Assembly: GCF_006335145.1 (NCBI RefSeq)
Contig: NZ_VDMN01000006.1
Span: 62,001-126,000 of the forward strand
Length of the DNA: 64,000 nucleotides
Origin: Aliirhizobium smilacinae
GTDB taxonomy: Bacteria > Pseudomonadota > Alphaproteobacteria > Rhizobiales > Rhizobiaceae
Reading direction: 5' to 3'
The position numbers and the translations under genes are program-made. The notes beneath the pieces were generated by a model that saw only the letters and a list, made by a program, of their open reading frames with translations, was not told the origin of the DNA and ran no database searches. This document shows, in pieces, positions 1 to 7,513 of this stretch (position 1 is its first letter; each line of letters starts with the position of its first letter).

Positions 1-33
1 GAAATCCACATCAATGGCGGGCAGCACGTCTGA
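1..33 (+). CDS. C-terminal end of a short-chain dehydrogenase (partial)
   Basis: The first 33 bases read EIHINGGQHV followed by TGA. An 'INGG' motif just before the stop is typical of classical SDR oxidoreductases. Only the last ten residues lie in the window, so substrate and cofactor cannot be told. The gene converges on the Ldh2-family gene, with only eight bases between the two stop codons. An SDR beside an Ldh2 dehydrogenase fits a sugar-acid catabolic setting, but that is inference. Confidence 0.5.
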   Translation, partial: EIHINGGQHV

Positions 34-41
34 ACCCTGAG

Positions 42-1061
42 TCAGCTTTCGGCCAGCGCCCTCAGCTTCTCGTAATTTTCTGAAGACAGTGGAATACCTG
101 CCTCCGCCGCCCTGGCGCGGGTCAGGTGGCGACGTTCGCCGGGCAGGCGTTCCTGGCCTGCCTCCAATACGAGATCGCAGATGCCGGCGACACGGTCGGC
201 AAAAACGTCGTTGCCGCCCCGCTCAGGGTCTATGACGATGAAGAACTGGCCGGTGAACGGTGTCTGCGCGCCCTTGTGGCCGCTCCAGTCGAATTCGCCG
301 GAGAAATAACCGCCGGTCAGAGCGGCGCTGAGGATTTCGACCATCAGCGCGATCGAATTGCCCTTGTGGCCGCCGAAGGGCAGCAGTGCGCCTCCATCGA
401 GAATGGCCTTCGGGTCGGTGGTCGACTGGCCATCACGATCGACGCCCATGCCAGGTTTCAGGTCATGGCCGGCGCGGGCTGCGATCTGGACGTCGCCATG
501 GGCAATGGCGCTTGATGCCTGATCGAAAACGAAAGGTGCTGCGCCTGCGCGCGGCGAAGCGAAGGCGATCGGATTGGTGCCGAACACGGCCTTCTTTCCA
601 CCATGCGGCACAACGCAGGCCATGCTGTTGACGACGCTGAGTGCGACAAAACCCTCTTCGGCAAACGGTTCGACATCCGGCCAAAGCGCGCTGAAATGAT
701 GCGAGCGACGGATGGCGAGAACCGCGACGCCATTTGCCTTGACCTTCTCGATCAACAACGGGCGCGCGGCAAGCATGGCCGGTTGGGTGAAACCGCCCTT
801 GGCATCGACGCGGACGAAGGCCGGGCCGACATCCTCGACTTCAGCAACGGCCTTGCCATCGACCCAGCCGCTGGCGAGCGACGAGACGTAACCCGCCATG
901 CGGAAGATGCCGTGGCTGAGCGATCCGTCGCGTTCGCAGGATGCGCAGTTTTCCGCAAGGATTTTGGCATTCTCTTCAGACACGCCGTTCCTGACGAAGA
1001 TCTTTTGGAGCAGTGCCGCGAGATCGGCATAGGAGAGATGGATGTCGGCGGTTTTCGTCAT
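42..1061 (-). CDS. Ldh2-family (malate/L-lactate/ureidoglycolate-type) NAD(P)-dependent dehydrogenase
   Basis: A cytoplasmic oxidoreductase of about 339 residues in the Ldh_2 family, which includes malate, sulfolactate, ureidoglycolate and 2,3-diketo-L-gulonate dehydrogenases. The conserved 'SHHFSALW' and 'GGKKAVFGTNPIAFASP' segments and the late 'PFGGHKGNS' stretch support the family. The ATG at 1061 was chosen because AGGAGA lies about six bases upstream; a longer reading frame exists but has no ribosome site at its first codon. The family does not predict substrate. The nearby uronate genes and TRAP transporter suggest a 2-keto sugar acid, as in the E. coli yia cluster, but this is inference. 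A decayed amidohydrolase end lies just upstream on the same strand, so this gene may be the survivor of a larger operon. Confidence 0.85.
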   Translation of the reverse strand: MTKTADIHLSYADLAALLQKIFVRNGVSEENAKILAENCASCERDGSLSHGIFRMAGYVSSLASGWVDGKAVAEVEDVGPAFVRVDAKGGFTQPAMLAARPLLIEKVKANGVAVLAIRRSHHFSALWPDVEPFAEEGFVALSVVNSMACVVPHGGKKAVFGTNPIAFASPRAGAAPFVFDQASSAIAHGDVQIAARAGHDLKPGMGVDRDGQSTTDPKAILDGGALLPFGGHKGNSIALMVEILSAALTGGYFSGEFDWSGHKGAQTPFTGQFFIVIDPERGGNDVFADRVAGICDLVLEAGQERLPGERRHLTRARAAEAGIPLSSENYEKLRALAES

Positions 1062-1175
1062 GTCATTCTCCTGCATCGCCATTGAGGCGCTGATTTCCGG
1101 CCGTGCGAAGATACAAGCAACGAAGCTCTGTTCAATCGGCTTTGCACAGCAGTTCACGGTAAGTTTTCGGTCGGC

Positions 1176-1274
1176 TTACACCGGCGGTTTTTCGTAAACG
1201 ACCTTGCCGTCTCAGATGGCGAGCATCGGCCGGATCGAGGTGAGATTTTCGGAAGCTGCCGCGAGGTGTATCAA
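1176..1274 (-). pseudogene. C-terminal remnant of an amidohydrolase-like enzyme
   Basis: On the minus strand one frame reads SENLTSIRPMLAI, stop, DGKVVYEKPPV, stop. 'IRPxLxIxDGKVVYE' is a common ending of dihydroorotase/imidazolonepropionase-like amidohydrolases, where the last beta strands carry DGK/RVV. The internal TGA (1212-1214) sits where family members often have an arginine, and TGA differs from CGA by one base. Upstream the frame is closed by another TGA at 1275-1277. Only about 33 codons survive, so the family call rests on the terminal motif alone. Confidence 0.45.
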
Positions 1275-1441
1275 TCACTCGCGTTGCCGGGCCTTTCAAT
1301 GCCCCGATCTCTCTCGTCTTGCCAAGACGACCGCTCCGGCTGACATTGAATGGGATACGCATGCCGAAAAACATGTAAACGAAAATAAATATATCAAAAA
1401 CAATGGCTTGTGTTTCGTCATTTCTTCGCAGGGTAGTGGTT

Positions 1442-1478
1442 GTTGCCAACCCGGCGATATGTATTATCGCAAGGCAAC
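1442..1478 (+). promoter_or_regulatory. Nested inverted repeat upstream of kdgF
   Basis: Two nested dyads share one centre: GTTGCC (1442-1447) with GGCAAC (1473-1478) outside, and GCGATA (1454-1459) with TATCGC (1465-1470) inside, around TGTAT. The element ends about 25 bases before the kdgF ATG. It could be a dimeric repressor operator or a leader hairpin. The size suits a GntR- or LacI-family site, but no motif match can be claimed. Confidence 0.4.
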
Positions 1479-1503
1479 CACGAATTTTTAGGTGAGGACA
1501 GTA

Positions 1504-1842
1504 ATGACAGCTAGCGATCTCTTTGTTTCGGCGGATGACGCCGAATGGGTGAACCCGGAACCCGGCGTCACTCGCCGCATCATGACCTACCTGCCGGAGA
1601 TGATGATGGTGGAGGTCGTGTTCGAAAAGGGAGCGATCGGTTCGAAGCATTCCCATCCGCATATCCAGGCAAGCTATGTCGCAGACGGCAGTTTCGAAGT
1701 TACGATCGACGGCAGGACCGAAACTTTGACCAAGGGCGGAAGCTTTATCGTGCCGCCCGATTTTGTCCATGGCGTCAAGGCGCTGGAAGCCGGCCGTCTG
1801 ATCGACGTTTTCAACCCGCATCGGGCTGAATTCCTGAAGTAA
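1504..1842 (+). CDS. kdgF: KdgF-like cupin, unsaturated uronate linearisation
   Basis: A single-domain cupin of 112 residues. Metal-binding residues are visible as H49, H51, H53 and Q55 in 'KHSHPHIQ' and H89 in 'PPDFVHG', the arrangement expected for KdgF. Family members speed the opening of 4,5-unsaturated uronates, released from pectin or alginate by lyases, into linear 5-keto-4-deoxyuronate. The ATG at 1504 follows GAGGAC by six bases; a GTG four codons upstream lies inside that ribosome site and is less likely. The gene stands alone on the plus strand between its own terminator and a divergent promoter region. The surrounding uxaC, uxuAB, uxaA and TRAP genes support the uronate role; no lyase gene is in the window. 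Confidence 0.8.
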   Translation: MTASDLFVSADDAEWVNPEPGVTRRIMTYLPEMMMVEVVFEKGAIGSKHSHPHIQASYVADGSFEVTIDGRTETLTKGGSFIVPPDFVHGVKALEAGRLIDVFNPHRAEFLK

Positions 1843-1877
1843 TATCTTTTGGGCCGCCGGTCGCGGCCAAAACATAT

Positions 1878-1912
1878 CAAAAGCCGGTCGCCCATGTTGC
1901 GGCCGGCTTTTG
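1878..1912 (+). terminator. Terminator after kdgF
   Basis: A ten-base-pair stem, CAAAAGCCGG (1878-1887) with CCGGCTTTTG (1903-1912), encloses a 15-base loop 35 bases after the kdgF stop. The T-run at the end of the right arm continues into CATTTG. The A-rich left arm means it could also work weakly on the other strand. Confidence 0.7.
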
Positions 1913-1977
1913 CATTTGCGGTTGCAGAGCTTGCTTGCCGCAAATCCACGGGATCGAACCATGCCGGAAACGCAAAA

Positions 1978-1999
1978 GCGCCCGGCCGAAGCCGGGCGC
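1978..1999 (-). terminator. Terminator after dctM
   Basis: A perfect nine-base-pair GC stem, GCGCCCGGC with GCCGGGCGC, has a CGAA (minus strand TTCG) tetraloop. On the minus strand it is followed by TTTTGCGTTT. It lies 28 bases past the dctM stop. The plus-strand side has CTGATTTT, so it may be bidirectional. Confidence 0.75.
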
Positions 2000-2027
2000 C
2001 TGATTTTCGTGCTGCGGGCTGCTGCTT

Positions 2028-3311
2028 TTAGTGCATCAGCAGGCGCGGTAACCACATTGAGAACATCGGTACATAGGTGACCAATGCCATGGCGAGGAAC
2101 AGCGCGCTGTAGAAGGGCAGGATCGACTTCATGACTTCGCCGACCGAGATTTCGCCGATGGCGCAGCCGATGAACTGCGTGGTGCCGACCGGCGGCGTGT
2201 TCAGGCCCAATGCGCAGTTGAGCAGCATGACCATGCCGAACTGGACCGGGTCCATGCCGTATTGCATGGCGATCGGCAGGAAGATCGGCGTGCAGATCAG
2301 GATCGTGCTGGCCATATCCATGAACGTGCCAAGCAAGAACAGGATAATGTTGATCATCAGGAAGATGACGATCGGGTTGGTCGAGATGTGGCTCATCAGC
2401 TCACCGGTCATGTCGGCAACGCCGTAGAGACCCATGAGATACTGGAACATGGTCGACACGCCGATCAGCAGCAGGACGATACCCGTTGTCTTGACTGTTT
2501 TGGCGGCTGCCGCCAGAAAGGCTTCCCAGGTCATCGTGCGATAGATGAAGAAGGTGAGAAGCATCGTGTAGATTACGGCGATGGAAGCGGATTCCGTTGC
2601 GGTGAAGATACCCGAAACTATACCGCCGAGGATGATCACCACGATCAGCATGCCGGGGGCAGCTGCAGCGAGCGAACGCATGACGATGTGCCAGCCGGGG
2701 AAAGTGCCGGCGGGATAACCGCGTTTTCTGGCAACGTAATAGGCTGCGCCGAGGTTGCAGACCATCAGAAGCAGGGCAGGCATGATGCCGGCTGCGATCA
2801 GGGCACCGATGGATGCCTTGCCGCTGGCGGCCAGTGCGTAGATGATCATGTTGTGGCTTGTCGGCATCAGCGCGCCGACAAGAGCGGCGTGCGTGGTGAC
2901 GTTGACTGCGTAGTCGGCGTCGTAGCCTTCCTTTTTCATCATCGGGATCATGACGGCGCCCATGGCCGATACGTCGGCGACGGGAGAGCCGGCGACACCG
3001 CCGAAGAGGGTGCAGGCGACGACGTTCGACATGCCGAGGCCGCCGCGGACGTGACCGACCATGGATTTGGCTGCGGTGACGATCTTGTCGGCAACGCCGC
3101 CATGCAGCATCAATTCACCGGAGAAAATGAAGAAAGGAATGGCGAGAAACGAAAATACGTTCATGCCCGCCATCATCTGCTGGAAGCCGACGGCGATCGG
3201 AAGACCTTCATAAAGAATGGTACAAAGCGCCGACAGGCCGATCGCAAAAGCGACGGGGATCCCCGCAACGAGGAAGCCGACAAAAGTGATACAAAGAATG
3301 GTTAGTGCCAT
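2028..3311 (-). CDS. dctM: TRAP transporter large permease subunit (DctM family)
   Basis: The 427-residue integral membrane protein is the usual length for DctM and hydrophobic throughout, with about 12 membrane segments by eye. Family marks include 'VAFAIGLSALCTIL' near the start, 'GMSNVVACTLFGGVAGSPVADVSA' split by a re-entrant-type turn, and the C-terminal 'LNTPPVGTT' segment. It is the sodium-driven channel of a tripartite TRAP system and works with the small permease DctQ and the periplasmic DctP. Its start overlaps the dctQ stop by about ten bases, indicating translational coupling. It is the last gene of the uxaC-dctP-dctQ-dctM transcript. A uronate substrate is inferred from context. 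Confidence 0.93.
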   Translation of the reverse strand: MALTILCITFVGFLVAGIPVAFAIGLSALCTILYEGLPIAVGFQQMMAGMNVFSFLAIPFFIFSGELMLHGGVADKIVTAAKSMVGHVRGGLGMSNVVACTLFGGVAGSPVADVSAMGAVMIPMMKKEGYDADYAVNVTTHAALVGALMPTSHNMIIYALAASGKASIGALIAAGIMPALLLMVCNLGAAYYVARKRGYPAGTFPGWHIVMRSLAAAAPGMLIVVIILGGIVSGIFTATESASIAVIYTMLLTFFIYRTMTWEAFLAAAAKTVKTTGIVLLLIGVSTMFQYLMGLYGVADMTGELMSHISTNPIVIFLMINIILFLLGTFMDMASTILICTPIFLPIAMQYGMDPVQFGMVMLLNCALGLNTPPVGTTQFIGCAIGEISVGEVMKSILPFYSALFLAMALVTYVPMFSMWLPRLLMH

Positions 3312-3841
3312 GACGGTACGACCTCCGCCTTACGGAAAATGGCCAGGATATGTTCGATTGAAAACATGATGATCAGGACGCCCGAGACTGCGAGCGGAAT
3401 GTAACGCACGGCCTCTGTCACATGGAGATTGGGCATCAGGTAGGGAGCGACCGACCAGCCAAGCACCCAGCCATTATAGGCCATGGCGGCACCGAACAGG
3501 CAGATTGCGATATAGATGACCAGCTCCACATAGCGTTGCATGCTCTGCGGCAGCAGAACGGTCAGAGAGTCGAGAGCAATGTGACCGGCATCGCGGACGC
3601 CAACGGCAGCCCCGATCATGGTGACGTAGAGAATGAGTACGATTGCCAGGTTTTCCGTCCAGCTGGGCGAATCGTTCAGCACGTAACGGCCGAAAACCTG
3701 GTAAAATACGACTGCGACAAGCGTTAGCAGGCCACTTATGGCCAGGATCATGCCGATCTTGGCCAGCGGTGCGTTGATGCTCGTCAGCCATCCAGTCATC
3801 GCGGGTGGATGGATGGCTTCGGATTTGGTGTGAGTATTCAT
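3302..3841 (-). CDS. dctQ: TRAP transporter small permease subunit (DctQ family)
   Basis: A membrane protein of 179 residues with four hydrophobic segments, the DctQ pattern. 'VFGRYVLNDSPSWTENLA' is a characteristic DctQ stretch following the first membrane helix. The ATG at 3841 was preferred to an in-frame ATG six codons upstream because AGGGGG stands five to six bases before it. It docks DctP and the large permease in the inner membrane. A hairpin separates dctQ from dctP, as often seen where the binding protein must be made in excess over the membrane subunits. Confidence 0.9.
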   Translation of the reverse strand: MNTHTKSEAIHPPAMTGWLTSINAPLAKIGMILAISGLLTLVAVVFYQVFGRYVLNDSPSWTENLAIVLILYVTMIGAAVGVRDAGHIALDSLTVLLPQSMQRYVELVIYIAICLFGAAMAYNGWVLGWSVAPYLMPNLHVTEAVRYIPLAVSGVLIIMFSIEHILAIFRKAEVVPSWH

Positions 3842-3957
3842 GGTATCCCCCTGGCGCATCGGTTCGGGAACCGGCTCGGTTTCCGAAAAAGCGATGCGCA
3901 GTGTCTTGAGCTTTGCAGCGGGCTTGCGCCTGATGTTTTTAAGTGCGGCGCCGTAGA

Positions 3958-3987
3958 AGGAAGCAGCCCCATAAGGAGCTGCTTCCT
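3958..3987 (-). terminator. Hairpin between dctP and dctQ (attenuator or mRNA-stability element)
   Basis: A ten-base-pair perfect stem (AGGAAGCAGC with GCTGCTTCCT) lies eight bases after the dctP stop. The bases after it on the minus strand are only modestly T-rich. It is therefore more likely a partial terminator or a 3' end protecting the dctP message than a full stop. Confidence 0.55.
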
Positions 3988-3994
3988 CGTTGTT

Positions 3995-4981
3995 TTACTT
4001 CGTTGCCTGGATGCGCTTGACGAGGTCTTGCAGTTCAGGAGTCTTGGCGAACTGCTCGTAGACAGGCTTCATCGCGTCGATGAATTCCTGCTTGTCGTTG
4101 ACATCTTCAATGACGGCGCCGGCCTTTTCGACGATCTCCTTGGACGTGGTCTCGCGTGCATCCCAGAGGCGACGCTGTTCAACGACCGAGTCCTTGGCGG
4201 CCTGGCGGATGAGCGCCTGGTCTTCCGCAGGCAGCTTGTCCCAGATCGGCTTCGAGAAGAGCAGCAGTTCAGGCACCATGGCATGCTCGGTGCGGGTGTA
4301 ATATTTGGCTGCTTCGTAGTGATGCGACGATTCGAAGGAAGGATAGTTGTTCTCGGCGGCGTCGATGATGCCGGTCTTCAGGCCGGTATAAACTTCACCC
4401 ATTGGCATCGGGGTTGCGTTGGCGCCCAGAGCCTGCACCATTGCCACGAACATGTCAGACTGCTGGACGCGGATCTTCATGTTGTGGAGGTCGGCGAGGG
4501 TCTTGATCGGCTTCTTGGTGTACATCGAGCGTGCGCCGCTGTCGTAGAAGGCGAGGCCGATCATGCCCTGCTTTTCCAGTGCCTTCAGAACTTCTTCGCC
4601 GATCGGGCCGTCAAGCACGGTGCGTTCATGTGCCGTGGAGCGGAAGATGAAGGGCATCGAAATGACGATGGTTTCCGGCACCATGTTGTTGACCACGGCG
4701 GCGCTGATGCGCAGCATGTCGAGGCCGCCGATGCGCAGTTGTTCGATTGTGCCGCGTTCGTCACCCAAGGCGCCGTTCGGGAAAACCTTGACACCGAGGC
4801 GACCATTGGTGCGCTCGGACAGGATCTTGCCCATATACATGGCACCCTGAACTGTCGGATAGTCATTCGGGTGAATGTCGGCAGATCTGAAATCGCGTGA
4901 CATAGCCGGCGATGCAAGAAGAACACCTGCTGCGCCTGCAGCAAGAAGCATCGTGCGGATCGCCTTAAAAGTTCGTTTCAT
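3995..4981 (-). CDS. dctP: TRAP transporter periplasmic solute-binding protein (DctP family)
   Basis: The 328-residue protein has a clear Sec signal peptide (MKRTFKAIRTMLLAAGAAG..., cleavage probably after PAMS). The mature part has the DctP fold marks: 'HPNDYPTVQGAMYMGKIL', 'FPNGALGDERGTIEQL', and the conserved ligand-carboxylate arginine in 'HNMKIRVQQSDMF'. The ATG at 4981 is preceded by GGAGG; an upstream in-frame ATG overlaps that site. Binding proteins of this type take organic acids with a carboxylate. Its place directly after uxaC argues for glucuronate or galacturonate, which is inference. It opens the transporter part of the operon and is flanked on both sides by hairpins. Confidence 0.92.
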   Translation of the reverse strand: MKRTFKAIRTMLLAAGAAGVLLASPAMSRDFRSADIHPNDYPTVQGAMYMGKILSERTNGRLGVKVFPNGALGDERGTIEQLRIGGLDMLRISAAVVNNMVPETIVISMPFIFRSTAHERTVLDGPIGEEVLKALEKQGMIGLAFYDSGARSMYTKKPIKTLADLHNMKIRVQQSDMFVAMVQALGANATPMPMGEVYTGLKTGIIDAAENNYPSFESSHHYEAAKYYTRTEHAMVPELLLFSKPIWDKLPAEDQALIRQAAKDSVVEQRRLWDARETTSKEIVEKAGAVIEDVNDKQEFIDAMKPVYEQFAKTPELQDLVKRIQATK

Positions 4982-5041
4982 TTGTATTTCCTCCATTAAT
5001 AACTGATTGAATCAGAAATCTAGCCAGCCGAACCCGATGCC

Positions 5042-5068
5042 GGAAATGGATGCTGATGCTCCATTTCC
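5042..5068 (-). repeat. Hairpin between uxaC and dctP
   Basis: GGAAATGGA (5042-5050) and TCCATTTCC (5060-5068) form a perfect nine-base-pair stem with a nine-base loop in the 141-base gap between uxaC and dctP. No T-run follows on either strand, so it is not a classical terminator. It may be an RNA processing or stability element that sets the ratio of isomerase to binding protein. Confidence 0.5.
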
Positions 5069-5122
5069 AGCTTTACGGAAGCCAGTTTTGATAGTCTCCT
5101 CGTGTCGACGCCTAAGCGTCGT

Positions 5123-6532
5123 TCAGAGCCGATACGCCTTTTTCGCGAGCGTATAGGCAAGCTCCCTGGCGAGGTCGAAAGCCTCCTCCTCCCGGAGCCT
5201 GTGTTCGCTGACGAGCCGTGCCAGGAAGGCGCAATCTACCCGTCGAGCAACGTCGTGGCGCGCCGGGATGGACGGGAAGGCGCGCGTGTCGTCATTGAAG
5301 CCGACCGTGTTGTAGAAGCCAGCCGTTTCGGTCGTCATCTCACGGAAACGCCGCATGCCTTCCGGACTGTCATGGAACCACCATGCTGGTCCAAGCCGAA
5401 GTGCAGGATAAGCTCCCGCCAGCGGTGCCAGTTCGCGGGCATAAGAGGTTTCGTCGAGCGTGAAGAGCACAACCGTCAGGTCGCGTTCCGCGCCGACGGC
5501 ATCGAGCAACGGTTTCAGGGCGCTGACATAATCGGTGCGACCCGGAATATCGAAGCCCATGTCCCGGCCATGATTAGCGAACACGGTTGGCGAATGGTTG
5601 CGTCTGGAGCCGGGATGGATCTGCAGGACAAGGCCATCGTCCAGGCTCATCTTGGCCATTTCCGTCAGCATCTGGCCGCGGAACAGCTTGTGATCATCCA
5701 GATCCGACTTGCCGGCACGGATACGGCCGAAAAGTGCAGCCGCTTCCTGGTCCGACAGGTTGGCCGTGTCGGCGGTCGCGTGACCGTGATCCGAGGACGT
5801 GGCGCCGAAGGACTTGAAATACGCCCGGCGCTTCCGATGGGCAGCGAGGTAACCCGTCCAAGATCCGGTGTCTTCACCCGTCATGTCGCCCAGCTGGTCG
5901 AGATTGGCGGAAAAACCCTCGAAATCTGGATCGACGACTGCATCCGGCCGATAAGCCGTAATCACGCGCCCGTCCCAACCGCTTTCACGGATCGCCTTGT
6001 GCCAGCGCAGGTCGTCGAGTGCGCCTTCGGTCGTTGCGATGACCTCGATGTTGAATCGCTTGAACAGCGCCCGGGGCCGATATTCCGGCAGGAGCAGCTT
6101 TTCGGCGATCAGGTCGTAGCTCTTGTCCGCGGTCTTGGCGGTGAGTGGTTCGTCGATGCCGAAGAGATTGGAGAGGACAAAGTCCATCCACTGTCGGGTC
6201 GGCGTGCCCCTGAAAAGATAGTAGTTTTCAGCAAAAAGCCGCCAGATCCTGCGCCCATCGGTTTCCACGGTCGAACCATCGAGGCGGCGTACGCCGAGAT
6301 CCTCGAGGCGGATGCCCTGGCTGAAAAGCATTCGGAAAATGTAATGATCGGGAACGATCAGGAGCTGCGCCGGGTCCGGGAACGGTTCGTCCAGGGCATA
6401 CCATTTGGGATCGGTATGGCCGTGAGGACTTACGATGGGAAGATCCGAAACTGTCTTGTAAAGGGCTTGAGCAATAGAGCGAATACTGTTTTCGGCCGGA
6501 AATAAAACGTCAGAATGTATAAGTGATTTCAT
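5123..6532 (-). CDS. uxaC: Glucuronate/galacturonate isomerase (uronate isomerase)
   Basis: The 469-residue protein is the normal UxaC length. The amidohydrolase-superfamily metal site is visible as H37 and H39 in 'SPHGHTDP'. Further marks are 'VPDHYIFRMLFSQG' and the C-terminal 'FNDDTRAFPSIPARHDVARR' region, split by family-typical residues. It converts D-glucuronate to D-fructuronate and D-galacturonate to D-tagaturonate in the cytoplasm. The ATG at 6532 follows a strong AGGAGG and gives MKSLIHSD as N-terminus; the open frame runs about 90 codons further but that part is not conserved. It is the first gene of the uxaC-dctPQM transcript and reads away from the uxuBA genes, with nearly 1 kb of regulatory DNA between. 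Confidence 0.95.
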   Translation of the reverse strand: MKSLIHSDVLFPAENSIRSIAQALYKTVSDLPIVSPHGHTDPKWYALDEPFPDPAQLLIVPDHYIFRMLFSQGIRLEDLGVRRLDGSTVETDGRRIWRLFAENYYLFRGTPTRQWMDFVLSNLFGIDEPLTAKTADKSYDLIAEKLLLPEYRPRALFKRFNIEVIATTEGALDDLRWHKAIRESGWDGRVITAYRPDAVVDPDFEGFSANLDQLGDMTGEDTGSWTGYLAAHRKRRAYFKSFGATSSDHGHATADTANLSDQEAAALFGRIRAGKSDLDDHKLFRGQMLTEMAKMSLDDGLVLQIHPGSRRNHSPTVFANHGRDMGFDIPGRTDYVSALKPLLDAVGAERDLTVVLFTLDETSYARELAPLAGAYPALRLGPAWWFHDSPEGMRRFREMTTETAGFYNTVGFNDDTRAFPSIPARHDVARRVDCAFLARLVSEHRLREEEAFDLARELAYTLAKKAYRL

Positions 6533-6910
6533 GAAGCCGACCTCCTTTCGACGTATCAACGCTAGATTGTTACGAATTGGAATGTCAATGATCTGATGGC
6601 GACAAGTCACAGGCCGAATTTCTTGACGTTCGTCTATTTTCAATTGCGCCGATTTTGCGAGAAATCCGCATTGAATCATGGCCATAAAATCCATATCGGC
6701 GGGGTCGTCAAAATCACTAAATTGGGAGTTTTGCCAGTCAGGGTGTGCGAAATTGTCGCAGGGGCTTGTCGCATCCAGTCGAAGGTGTCGCAGCTTTTTA
6801 TCGGGGAGCAAGAATGGTTCGCCTGCTACCTGGATCGTTTGTCGAGGGAGATCAGGCCGCCGCTTATGCAGGTCTGTTCGCGTATTTGTCGGATCGAAGG
6901 TGGGAGCTCA

Positions 6911-6933
6911 ACTGGCGCAGTTTCTGCGCCAGT
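6911..6933. repeat. Perfect ten-base-pair hairpin in the uxaC-uxuB spacer
   Basis: ACTGGCGCAG (6911-6920) and CTGCGCCAGT (6924-6933) are exact reverse complements around TTT. There is no T-run on either side. It falls inside the small open frame at 6814-6975, or simply in non-coding leader DNA. Function unknown. Confidence 0.6.
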
Positions 6934-7084
6934 ATCATTGAATGTGACATGTGTTTACAAAATAAATCGATTTAAGTTATTGTTATTTATTGAATAAATA
7001 CCCAGTCGTGACGATTGTCAATTATTGGTTGCCGACAAAAATGTCGCATGCTTTTGTTGAATTTATCTATTCAACGTCACCCAT

Positions 7085-7100
7085 ATGGTAGTATACATAA
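7085..7100. promoter_or_regulatory. Candidate GntR/UxuR-type operator
   Basis: The bases TATGGTAGTATACATA form an imperfect dyad, TATG...CATA outside with GTATAC near the centre. FadR-subfamily GntR regulators of uronate genes commonly bind TGGTATACCA-like palindromes. A gntR gene lies 3.3 kb downstream in the same gene set. The resemblance is partial and the assignment is inference. Confidence 0.3.
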
Positions 7101-7513
7101 GTTGTAGCGCAGCTTGAGGAGAGGGGAATTGCCATTGGCGTGTTTGCGTGGATGCCTTGGATACCGAGACCGGTTCTATCGGGAAAGCTGAGCGCGGCAC
7201 GTAATCCATGGGTGCTCGTCCTGGCTCACATTGTGGGTAATAACACGGACTGAAGTGATCGCGACTGCGCCATCATCGCCCCTGTGTTCGATTTTCCTGA
7301 CCCGGTTGCCTGTCGCTTCGATTTTGCCGAATGCAGGATCTGACGTAGCACTGGTCAACACCGTGGTCAGTTACATGAAATTGCGATATTACACGTAATG
7401 AGTGTATTCTGAGACGAAAAACCCGTGGCTTTATTGCGCTTCGGGGGGTGCGGAGGTGTGTGCGGCACGACCTGCTGGCTGCAGATTCGCATGAGATAAC
7501 CGAGGATTTTTTC

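Larger units (their letters stand above)
1062..1503. other. Divergent intergenic region between Ldh2 gene and kdgF
   Basis: This 442-base stretch lies between two divergently read genes, so it should hold promoters for both. It contains a decayed C-terminal fragment of an amidohydrolase on the minus strand (1176-1274) and a nested inverted repeat just before kdgF (1442-1478). The stretch around 1375-1410 is AT-rich. No other gene is supported: the open frames across it have no ribosome sites and match nothing I recognise. Confidence 0.6.
6533..7513. other. Long divergent intergenic region between uxaC and uxuB
   Basis: Some 980 bases separate two divergently read uronate operons. I see a perfect ten-base-pair hairpin at 6911-6933, an AT-rich block around 6950-7070, and a GTATAC-centred near-palindrome around 7085-7100. 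One small frame at 6814-6975 (53 codons, starting MVRLLPGSF) has a good GGGGAG ribosome site five bases before its ATG, but I recognise no family and it may be chance. Other frames, such as 7176-7361 on the minus strand, also match nothing I know. Promoters of both operons must lie here. Confidence 0.6.

Noticed and set aside
1132..2055. Minus-strand open frame of 307 codons across kdgF and its terminators
   Set aside because: It runs antisense through kdgF and through two terminators and has no family match. Only the short amidohydrolase-like tail, in a different frame, looks like real coding sequence.
5102..6505. Plus-strand open frame of 467 codons opposite uxaC
   Set aside because: No ribosome site or recognisable domain; uxaC on the minus strand is certain.
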